Below, piece by piece: positions 8,049-14,564 of a stretch of DNA of 47,608 nucleotides. How positions within the stretch are numbered: position 1 is the first letter of the stretch; every line of letters starts with the position of its first letter. The position numbers were made by a program, and so were the translations under genes. The DNA comes from Paludibacteraceae bacterium (GTDB taxonomy: Bacteria; Bacteroidota; Bacteroidia; Bacteroidales; Paludibacteraceae): the NCBI GenBank assembly GCA_905234835.1, contig CAJOIZ010000014.1, positions 1 to 47,608 of the forward strand. The letters are read 5' to 3'. Below the pieces are notes generated by a model. That model saw nothing but the letters and a program-made list of their open reading frames with translations, made no database searches and was not told the origin of the DNA.

Positions 8049-8579
8049 TTATTCTTTGTCAATCGTATGGGCAAAGAGGTCGAAATCGGACTCGTAGGTT
8101 TGGTCTTGCAGCACACGGTATTTCTCAAATTCCGATTCAGCGAAAGCCTGTGCTATCTCGTGCGATACCGAACCGGCATCCTGAAGTATCTTTTCGTCAT
8201 TGAGTTGCAGAAAGACATCCAATTTCTTCGCCCAGTCCTCCATCGTCATCGGTATCTGTTTTCGTGCCTGACGCTCGGCATAATCAAGATTATAGAAAGT
8301 GACAACTTTTGTTTGTGTTTTGCCCTCTATTGCACCGTGTTTAGTGGTTTGTCGGAATTTCCGACAAACCACTTCCGCTTGTAATTCTCCGGTTTCAAAG
8401 ATATTGCGCAAATGCTCTGCGATAGTGGAGCGACCTTTGTCAAAGAGCGTGGCAATGGCATCTTGCGTAAGCCACACGGTATCATTCTCCACCATCACGG
8501 AGATGCCGTCCTCTGCGTTCTGTTTGGTGAACACAAGAAAATCCACCGTTGAGTTGCGTATCTGAAGTTGCTGTGACAT
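8049..8579 (-). CDS. RhuM-family protein, internally shortened
   Basis: A 176-residue protein with the start of the RhuM (virulence_RhuM) family (DGISVMVENDTVWLTQDAIATLFDKGRSTIAEHLRNIFETGEL, up to VVTFYNLD) and its end (YAERQARKQIPMTMEDWAKKLDVFLQ ... FAESEFEKYRVLQDQTYESDFD). Family members known to me are about 320-340 residues. The middle, normally containing SVGYRVNS...FRxWATxVLREF, is missing, and the two ends are joined in frame at the LD shared by YNLD and FLDYAERQ. So it appears to be a product of an in-frame deletion of roughly 150 codons, still open. RhuM genes are common inside type I restriction-modification loci; function is not well known. The stop lies 7 bases from carB repeat copy B. 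Confidence 0.8.
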   Translation of the reverse strand: MSQQLQIRNSTVDFLVFTKQNAEDGISVMVENDTVWLTQDAIATLFDKGRSTIAEHLRNIFETGELQAEVVCRKFRQTTKHGAIEGKTQTKVVTFYNLDYAERQARKQIPMTMEDWAKKLDVFLQLNDEKILQDAGSVSHEIAQAFAESEFEKYRVLQDQTYESDFDLFAHTIDKE

Positions 8580-8722
8580 ATATCAGTTTTGTTTTATTCT
8601 ATGCTTCCTGTTTGTTATACCTACATGTGAAATGCTTGCCGTGAGAGATAAGGGTTTGTATGTCTTTTGCGGTCATAATCTGTCATGATATTTGTATTCG
8701 TTGAAAAGTATGGCGATGTTAT

Positions 8723-10744
8723 TTAATAGTGAATAATTTTCGGCAATGTCACTTTTGGAAATAATTGATTATCATATGCAGAAAAAGCAGTATAAAAAAT
8801 GCCATCTATCCATATGTTGGCAGAGTCATTACGACCAATATCTTGCAATGGTAAAAGACTAATCGTGTGAAATTTGCAATAGTTTTTATAAAAAGAAGAA
8901 CCATTTATATATGTAAGTACATAATGTTCCGTCTGTGGATATTTTGACGCAAGAATGTTAATAAATATTTGGAAATCATTTGTATGGAACATATTAAATA
9001 TAAACCCAAACCAAAGAGAGCCTATAGCATTAATTGTGGGCATATTATCTTCTTTATATAATTCATCATACATGGCTTGTTTTCTATCAGGATTCCAACT
9101 AAAATAATTGATTCCAATGTGTAAATACAACAAGAAAAATTCTTCCAAGCCATATTTCTGTTGTTCAGATAATATACATTTATTTTTAGAATAAAAAGGA
9201 CTCTTTATTACAAATTTGTTTCTTATATCATTCCGTATTTTTTTAAGTCTTTCTTTTGTCTCCTCTTGAGAATAATACTTGGGTTTATAATTGTGTAAAA
9301 TCTTTTTGAACTCAAGTAATCCTTCCTTCGTATGATGTTCCTTATTTTTAGCATAATTATACAAGAAGGTTTCTTTATTTTGAATCAGTTGCTCTACTTT
9401 TTGGTCATATAGAGGATGGAATATCCATGAAGAAAACTTACTCGTATTTAGTAGAATATCTTTAAGTTCTTTGAATTTAAGAGGTGGAGTTCTATGATAA
9501 GGTTGAATCAAATTAATTTCTATTGATGGTATTTCTTCTATTTGAAGTTCTGTCTTTTTATCTTTATCTATAGTCTCTTCCACATCAACAAATACACCCA
9601 ATTTGCAAACTGATTCGCTTTCATTATATTTAATCACTGCATCATATAAGTTATCTTTGCAATCTATAGATTCAAATGATCGGACTTCTTCGGGTAAATA
9701 CATATCAACTTTAGAATTCTCATATTGTGGCAGTGTTATTTGACCTTTTTCCATAATAATCTGTAACACCAAATGTCGAAACATCTGTTGATATGTATCA
9801 TTGCATTGTACATTGCCAATGTGCAAAAACTGATGTTTTGATGTATCTATAGGTGTATTATCAGCAATGAGAGGCTTTCCACAAGCAGGGCATATACAAT
9901 TACATAATACACCTTGTTTTACGCTATCAATATGAACAAGTTTCCCTGTTTTATTGTTAATAGCATAAGTTAACTGGTTTCTATATATTAACGGATTAGT
10001 CTTGGAATGTGGTTTCTTTGCTTTTAATTCTTGATATGGCAATTGATATTGTTCACAAAAATGTTTGGGATAGTTATTATAACAGATTGCGAATGCCGCT
10101 TGTTGTGCTTTTTCAACTGTATCATATTTGTCGGGTAATTGAATAAAAATAATTAGTAAAAAATAATCCTTCACTGCAGTTATAGTTATGGGAAAATCAC
10201 AATAATCGCGAGAATAACGATTATCAACTTGTTCCCACTTTTCTTTATTGCAGAAAGTATCAAACATTCGTTGTTTTTTCTCTTCTTCATTTTCTATTGT
10301 CTTAAGAGAGGCTTCATCCATTCCTGTTAATCGTGCAGCATGGTTACACCCAACATTGAGAAATCCCCAATTTGGATGATATATAGTATGCACATATCTC
10401 AATAACCCATCATAGGTACAATTCGGATACTCACACTCAACACAAGGTTCCATCATGTCCTCACAATCAATTTCTTGCCATCCATCAGCAGGAGGAATAC
10501 GTCCATGCTTTCTGGCATGGCAACCTTGACATAGTACTTCAAAATCACTTAAAGGATATTCCCACGGATTGCGCAATTGACCATTTTCATCTGTTTTATA
10601 ACATTTATGATGAACCTGAAATATAACACCATCCGTTTGATGTCGGTTACAATAAGAACATTGGAAATTATTAGCCTCTAAAATCTGGTCCCTAAATAAT
10701 TTCCATCGAAATTGCCTATATGATGCTTTATCCTTTTTTTTCAT
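8723..10744 (-). CDS. HNH endonuclease with CoiA-like zinc ribbon module
   Basis: A 673-residue protein, AT-rich unlike its neighbours. Residues 29-81 form an HNH nuclease: C29-x2-C32, H45-H46, C72-x2-C75-H76. A second cysteine/histidine cluster follows (C94, C101, C104, C109, H123, C133). From ~258 the sequence resembles competence protein CoiA: LTYAINNKTGKLVHIDSVKQ, a zinc ribbon C281-x-C283-x-C285-x2-C288, then HQFLH (304-308). An alpha/beta segment follows (LYDAVIKY, 366-373; LGVFVDVEETIDKDKK, 382-397; IPSIEINL) placed like the CoiA PD-(D/E)xK fold, though the catalytic acid position is unclear. The remaining ~260 residues are unrecognised. The start at 10744 (MKKKDK) is preferred because a -7 element lies 14 bases upstream. 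Likely a DNA-cleaving accessory or defence protein; this is inference. Confidence 0.7.
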   Translation of the reverse strand: MKKKDKASYRQFRWKLFRDQILEANNFQCSYCNRHQTDGVIFQVHHKCYKTDENGQLRNPWEYPLSDFEVLCQGCHARKHGRIPPADGWQEIDCEDMMEPCVECEYPNCTYDGLLRYVHTIYHPNWGFLNVGCNHAARLTGMDEASLKTIENEEEKKQRMFDTFCNKEKWEQVDNRYSRDYCDFPITITAVKDYFLLIIFIQLPDKYDTVEKAQQAAFAICYNNYPKHFCEQYQLPYQELKAKKPHSKTNPLIYRNQLTYAINNKTGKLVHIDSVKQGVLCNCICPACGKPLIADNTPIDTSKHQFLHIGNVQCNDTYQQMFRHLVLQIIMEKGQITLPQYENSKVDMYLPEEVRSFESIDCKDNLYDAVIKYNESESVCKLGVFVDVEETIDKDKKTELQIEEIPSIEINLIQPYHRTPPLKFKELKDILLNTSKFSSWIFHPLYDQKVEQLIQNKETFLYNYAKNKEHHTKEGLLEFKKILHNYKPKYYSQEETKERLKKIRNDIRNKFVIKSPFYSKNKCILSEQQKYGLEEFFLLYLHIGINYFSWNPDRKQAMYDELYKEDNMPTINAIGSLWFGFIFNMFHTNDFQIFINILASKYPQTEHYVLTYINGSSFYKNYCKFHTISLLPLQDIGRNDSANIWIDGIFYTAFSAYDNQLFPKVTLPKIIHY

Positions 10745-10757
10745 TATTTTGCAGTTG

Positions 10758-10765
10758 CAAAAATA
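10758..10765 (-). promoter_or_regulatory. Promoter -7 element of the HNH gene
   Basis: On the minus strand TATTTTTG fits TAnnTTTG and ends 13 bases before the ATG at 10744. Transcription from here could not include the in-frame upstream ATG, which supports the shorter start for the nuclease gene. The leader would be only a few bases long. Confidence 0.5.
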
Positions 10766-10810
10766 CCTAAGTGCCAAAGGGGGGGCAGGATGTAGAATTG
10801 AGTTGTACTT

Positions 10811-11128
10811 CTATTGCTGTTTGGTCAGTCGGGCAATGATGAAGCCACGGAGGGTTTTGTATTGCTTTGGTTCTTTCTGACGGTCGAACAAGTCTTGCCA
10901 ATAAGCACGGCGAGCAGGGTCGGCAAGTTCGGCACCGGCTTGGACTACCGCTTCTGAAAAGCGGGCGTTTAGGTCGTGCTGGTGAGCGGTAATCTTCTTC
11001 GGGTCACGGTGCTTAGGATAATTGCTCACCACCGTCTGACCAAAACGGTTGGTATAGTAAATCTCACTATCTTTGCTTATCCTTCCACTTACTTGATTGA
11101 AAGGTACTTCTAATCCTGATTTTGCCAT
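10811..11128 (-). CDS. Small conserved-looking hypothetical protein
   Basis: 105 residues from MAKSGLEVPFNQVSGRIS, with a TNRFGQTVVSNYPKHRD segment, a helical middle (DLNARFSEAVVQAGAELADP) and a basic end (LRGFIIARLTKQQ). The frame is open for 16 more codons upstream, but those residues (MIYLLSAYYRCKIINA) look unlike the rest, so I take the internal ATG. No signal peptide or membrane segment. I do not recognise a family. It lies upstream of the nuclease gene on the same strand and has higher GC, so it may belong to the native chromosome rather than the accessory patch. Confidence 0.6.
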   Translation of the reverse strand: MAKSGLEVPFNQVSGRISKDSEIYYTNRFGQTVVSNYPKHRDPKKITAHQHDLNARFSEAVVQAGAELADPARRAYWQDLFDRQKEPKQYKTLRGFIIARLTKQQ

Positions 11129-11248
11129 AGCATTAATAATTTTGCAGCGATAATACGCCGATAGTAAATAAATCATTGTTTATTTATGGGTCCAATGTGA
11201 CCCATGCAGTTGCTGTTCCTCTATCATTCCCTTTCCATTCTCTTTACT

Positions 11249-11314
11249 CGTTGCCGTCTCGTTGCCGTGTCGTTGCCGTCCCGTTGCCGTGTCGTTGCCG
11301 TGTCGTTGCCGTAG
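11249..11314. repeat. 11-bp tandem repeat, six copies
   Basis: Six contiguous units of exactly 11 bp, CGTTGCCGT followed by two variable bases (CT, GT, CC, GT, GT, AG). It lies between the 5' end of the small unknown gene (11128) and the 3' end of the flavin reductase-like gene (11340). No spacers separate the units, so this is not a CRISPR array. The unit length equals that of the other intergenic repeats in the window although the sequence differs. Confidence 0.95.
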
Positions 11315-11339
11315 ATAGTCGCACGATGACAGGGCGATG

Positions 11340-11960
11340 CTATCTGATGAAGTTGGTCCTTTGGTGCGGTTCGGAGTCGGGGTTGTAGTGCGGCTGCGTG
11401 GCGAGACTGCGTGTCATCCATGCGAGGTTGTGCGCCAGCGTGCGTACGGTCTGCATACCCTCCGCGTCCAACTGCGCCTCACCTTTCGCCGCGCCATAGA
11501 CGATGTTCCAGTACTGCGAGGTGGCAACGGGCATGTTGCACATCTCGAAGGGCATGTTCATCGTCTGGAACGCCGCCGTGGCACCTCCTCTGCGCGCCAC
11601 GACAACGCACGCGACGGGCTTGAAGGCAAAGACGGGCCGTGCGGCATAAAGTACACGCTGCAGCACCGCCAAGAGCGCGCCGTTGGGCTGGCCGAAATAG
11701 GTAGGCGTGCCGAAAAGGAAGGCATCGGCATCCTGCGCCGCCTCAATCAGCGAGTTGGCGATATCGTCATCAAACGCGCAGCGCAGAGCGCCAGTCCGCG
11801 CACATGTTCCACAGGCGGAGCAGCCTCTGACGGGCCGGTTGCCTATATGGAAAAAGTTGGTGTTAAAACCCTCTTCCCGCAGGACGAGAGCCGCCTCCGA
11901 CAGCGCGGCAAATGTGTTGCCGTCCTTGCGCGGGGAGCCGTTGATAAGGAGAACTTTCAT
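11340..11960 (-). CDS. NADPH-dependent FMN reductase / flavodoxin family protein
   Basis: A 206-residue flavodoxin-fold protein beginning MKVLLINGSPRKDGNT, the phosphate-binding loop of the NADPH-dependent FMN reductase family. The cysteine pair region CSACGTCARTG...CAFDDD resembles the iron-sulfur flavoprotein subgroup, followed by ADAFLFGTPTYFGQPNGALLAVLQR, typical of the FMN site. It probably reduces a flavin or quinone-like substrate in the cytosol; the substrate is unknown. The ATG at 11960 is chosen over longer in-frame options because those overlap the SDR gene. It follows the SDR gene by 4 bases, so the two are cotranscribed. An 11-bp tandem repeat lies just past its stop. Confidence 0.88.
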   Translation of the reverse strand: MKVLLINGSPRKDGNTFAALSEAALVLREEGFNTNFFHIGNRPVRGCSACGTCARTGALRCAFDDDIANSLIEAAQDADAFLFGTPTYFGQPNGALLAVLQRVLYAARPVFAFKPVACVVVARRGGATAAFQTMNMPFEMCNMPVATSQYWNIVYGAAKGEAQLDAEGMQTVRTLAHNLAWMTRSLATQPHYNPDSEPHQRTNFIR

Positions 11961-11964
11961 ATAT

Positions 11965-12747
11965 TCAGAACAGATTGAGTTTACGGATAAGACGCAGCAG
12001 GCATGTGGGGATAAGCGCCACCCCAAGCAGCAGCAGTTTGCTCCACAGCCACGGTACGGTGACAGATGCCCGTCCTGCAAAGAGCGCGTGCAAAGCACGG
12101 CGGACAAGATATCGCGGCGTGACCACCAGTCCCAGAGCCAGACCGGCGCGGGTCATCCACTTGGGAATGGAGTACAAGCCCGTATCGACCGCCCCGGGAT
12201 GGACCGCCGTCACGCGCACTCCATACCCCTTCATCTCTATATGGAACGAGCGGCTGAACGCGCTCAGGAATGCCTTCGTGGAGCCATAGGTGCCGAGCCG
12301 CTGGACATTAATATGCGCCGTGATGGAGGAGACGTTGAGGATGTAGCCTCTGCCCCGCCTGCGCATGTCCTCGCCGAAGAACCGACACAGCATAGCGGGA
12401 GTCAGAACATGAAGGTTGAGAATGGTACGGTTGAAATCCACCGTGTCATCCATAATGTCCGAATCGTGGTACAGACCGGCGTTGTTGATTAAGACTTCCA
12501 CCGTCAAGTTGTCCTTGCGGCACCGCTCATAGAGTTCGTCCGCCGCCGTACCCGTACCGAGGTCCATGACCACCGTACGAGCCTCGACACCGTACTGCGC
12601 CGACACGTCCTTTGCCACCTTTTCCGCTTTGGGGTTAATATCCACGAGGATAAGATTATATCCCCTCTCTGCCAGTTGTCGGGCGTACTCCACCCCCATT
12701 CCGGTGGCGGCTCCCGTGACTAATGCGTAACACGGTTGTCGGGTCAT
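11965..12747 (-). CDS. Short-chain dehydrogenase/reductase
   Basis: A 260-residue classical SDR. The nucleotide-binding TGAATGMG is at residues 11-18, NNAG follows in the middle, and the catalytic Ser/Tyr/Lys are in NVSSIT and YGSTKA. AVHPGAVDTG is the usual post-active-site loop. The C-terminus adds a hydrophobic stretch (WLWSKLLLLGVALIPTCLL) with basic residues, so the enzyme may sit on the inner membrane. The start at 12747 (MTRQPCY) puts the glycine motif at the normal distance; the frame continues 29 codons further into the promoter region. It is the first gene of a two-gene unit with the flavin reductase-like gene, divergent from the HU operon. Substrate unknown; lipid or ketone reduction is a guess. 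Confidence 0.88.
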   Translation of the reverse strand: MTRQPCYALVTGAATGMGVEYARQLAERGYNLILVDINPKAEKVAKDVSAQYGVEARTVVMDLGTGTAADELYERCRKDNLTVEVLINNAGLYHDSDIMDDTVDFNRTILNLHVLTPAMLCRFFGEDMRRRGRGYILNVSSITAHINVQRLGTYGSTKAFLSAFSRSFHIEMKGYGVRVTAVHPGAVDTGLYSIPKWMTRAGLALGLVVTPRYLVRRALHALFAGRASVTVPWLWSKLLLLGVALIPTCLLRLIRKLNLF

Positions 12748-12778
12748 TGAGCAGATGACTGTCGTTTCAAAAAACGCG

Positions 12779-12786
12779 CAAAAGTA
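12779..12786 (-). promoter_or_regulatory. Promoter -7 element of the SDR gene
   Basis: TACTTTTG on the minus strand fits TAnnTTTG and lies 31 bases upstream of the SDR ATG. A -33 TTTG at the standard distance is not seen. It is arranged back to back with the HU operon promoter. Confidence 0.55.
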
Positions 12787-12825
12787 CAAAAGATTTTTGA
12801 AACACGGGATAAAGTGCGCGCTTTT

Positions 12826-12857
12826 TTTGCACAATTATAAATTTTCCCTTACTTTTG
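12826..12857 (+). promoter_or_regulatory. Promoter of the HU-lspA gene run
   Basis: TTTG at 12826-12829, 20 bases, then TACTTTTG at 12850-12857: a full Bacteroidota housekeeping promoter. It lies 28 bases upstream of the HU start codon. Because the next six genes follow with gaps of 12 bases or less, or overlaps, it may drive the whole stretch to 22139. Confidence 0.75.
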
Positions 12858-12885
12858 CGGCTCGAATAACATTACACAACCAGGT

Positions 12886-13158
12886 ATGACGACAAAGGAA
12901 CTGAGCAGCCGCATAGCCGAGGCGACAGGAATGACGAAGCGGCAGAGCGAGCAGCTGATGAATGCCGCCGTGGACGTGATAACGGAGGCTCTCAACGAGG
13001 ACAAGACCGTCCTGCTGCAGAACTTCGGGCAACTGAAGGTCAAGGAACGCCCGTCGCGGGAAGTGATGAACCCGAAAACAGGCGAGAAACGCACAGCCGA
13101 ATCCAAGCGCGTAATCACGTTCGCGCCCAACCCCACCCTTAAACAACAAGTACGCTGA
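12886..13158 (+). CDS. HU/IHF-family DNA-binding protein
   Basis: 90 residues with the full HU fold: a helical dimer part (TTKELSSRIAEATGMTKRQSEQLMNAAVDVI), the NFGQLKVKERPSR strand-turn, and the arm NPKTGEKRTAESKRVITFAPN with its conserved proline-containing tip. HU-type proteins bend and compact DNA in the nucleoid. Its stop overlaps the start of the next gene by one base (TGATG), so the two are translationally coupled; the partner is also an HU-domain protein and heterodimers are conceivable. Confidence 0.95.
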   Translation: MTTKELSSRIAEATGMTKRQSEQLMNAAVDVITEALNEDKTVLLQNFGQLKVKERPSREVMNPKTGEKRTAESKRVITFAPNPTLKQQVR

Positions 13159-14561
13159 TGGACAACGCAAAAGAGACCAAACTCGGCTGGGTCGCGCTGC
13201 GCGGACAGGTCGCCCGCCGCGCCGGAGTGAACGACAAGACCACCAAACTGTTTATGGACGCGCTGGTGGACCAACTGACGCAAGCGCTGGGCCGGCACGA
13301 GAGCGTGCGTATCAACGGTCTGGGCACGTTCCGCGTGCAGGAGACAGCCCCCCGCAAGAGCGTGGACGTGAGAAACGGCGAGGCTATCACCATCCCCGCA
13401 TACAACAAACTGACCTTCACCTCGGACGCATCGCTCAAGAAAGACATCGGCTTTGACAACCCCGCCGTCCCCGCCGACAGCGACCCGATGCGGCGGCTGA
13501 GCGAACAGGCGGACGAGATTGTCGGCATCCTCGCCGGTATGGGACAGACTACCGAAGAAAAAGAGGAGGAGACACCCGCCGTAATAGAGGAAGAGCCTAC
13601 TGTTGTAGAGGAAGTACCCGCTGTTGAGGAAGAGCCTGCTGCTATAAAAGAAGAGCCTGCTGCTATAAAAGAAGAGCCTGCTGTTGTTGAAGAAGAGCCT
13701 GCTGTTGTTGAAGAAGAGCCTGCTGTGGAGGAAGAGGAACCCGTTGTGGAGGAAGGACCTGCTACTATAGAGGAAGAACCCGCGCCGTATGTTCCGACAC
13801 CGACACCGGCGCCGACCCCGTACACACCCGCTCCCGCACCGGCACCCGTTCCCGCCTATACGTACACGCCGGCTCCCGCACCCGTTGCGGAAAGCAGCCG
13901 GAACGAGAGAAGGAAACCCCGGATGTGGATGGTGACAGGCATAATCCTCGCCGTGCTGTGCGTCCTGCTCGTCGCAGCCTATTTCCTGCTTGAGTACAAG
14001 TATGCAGGATGGTTGGACAAAATCCGCGAAAGGACGGAAACGGAACAGGTGCTGGACGAAACGGACGGAACAGGAGAAACGGAAGAGCCTGACAACGACA
14101 CCACCGACTGGGAGCAGATGAAACTGGCCAACGAGACCGAAGCCGAGCCCGAACCGCCGATGCCCGAACAGAAGACCGTCGCAAAACCAGAACCGAAACA
14201 GAAGACTGTCACAAAACCGGAACCGAAGACCGTCACAAAGCCGGAACCGGCACCCAAACCGAAGGCCGGACAAAAGGAGAGCGTGCTGACCGCCCCGCGT
14301 TCGTACAAGGAGCTGATCACCACCGAAGAGATGCGTCCGGGCAGCCGCCTGACACGGATAGCGGAAAGGCATTACGGCCACAAGGAGTTGTGGGTGTTCA
14401 TCTACGAGGCGAACCTCGGAAGACTCAAGTCGCCCACCAACATCGAAGCCGGCACGCCCATCCGCGTCCCCAGACTCAGCGAACAACTGATGGACGTGGA
14501 CGACCCCGAAACGAAAGAACTCATCAAGCAGCTCAGCGAGCAGTACCTCAAGCGCAAATAA
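13158..14561 (+). CDS. Membrane-anchored HU-LysM fusion protein
   Basis: 467 residues. An HU-like domain occupies about 1-97 (GWVALRGQVARRAGV, INGLGTFRV, PAYNKLTFTSD). A long acidic, proline-rich tract follows (140-210, VVEEEPA-type heptads) and a Pro/Ala/Thr stretch to ~245. Basic residues NERRKPR then precede one membrane helix (257-279). After another charged Pro/Lys tract comes a LysM-like domain (391-440: GSRLTRIAERHYGHKELWVF, AGTPIRVP). Positive-inside topology puts HU in the cytoplasm and LysM in the periplasm, a plan for tethering DNA to the cell wall. That role is inference; HU fused to periplasmic domains is known in Bacteroidota. It overlaps the upstream HU gene by one base, and uvrA follows 3 bases later. 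Confidence 0.85.
   Translation: MDNAKETKLGWVALRGQVARRAGVNDKTTKLFMDALVDQLTQALGRHESVRINGLGTFRVQETAPRKSVDVRNGEAITIPAYNKLTFTSDASLKKDIGFDNPAVPADSDPMRRLSEQADEIVGILAGMGQTTEEKEEETPAVIEEEPTVVEEVPAVEEEPAAIKEEPAAIKEEPAVVEEEPAVVEEEPAVEEEEPVVEEGPATIEEEPAPYVPTPTPAPTPYTPAPAPAPVPAYTYTPAPAPVAESSRNERRKPRMWMVTGIILAVLCVLLVAAYFLLEYKYAGWLDKIRERTETEQVLDETDGTGETEEPDNDTTDWEQMKLANETEAEPEPPMPEQKTVAKPEPKQKTVTKPEPKTVTKPEPAPKPKAGQKESVLTAPRSYKELITTEEMRPGSRLTRIAERHYGHKELWVFIYEANLGRLKSPTNIEAGTPIRVPRLSEQLMDVDDPETKELIKQLSEQYLKRK
13629..13733 (+). repeat. 21-bp in-frame repeat in the HU-LysM gene
   Basis: Five contiguous 21-bp units starting GAAGAGCCTGCTG, encoding EEPAAIK or EEPAVVE heptads. The codons (CCT, GCT, GTT, ATA) differ from the GC-rich codons of the surrounding gene, so the tract looks recently expanded. 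Copy number change would lengthen or shorten the cytoplasmic linker. Confidence 0.85.
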
Positions 14562-14564
14562 CGG

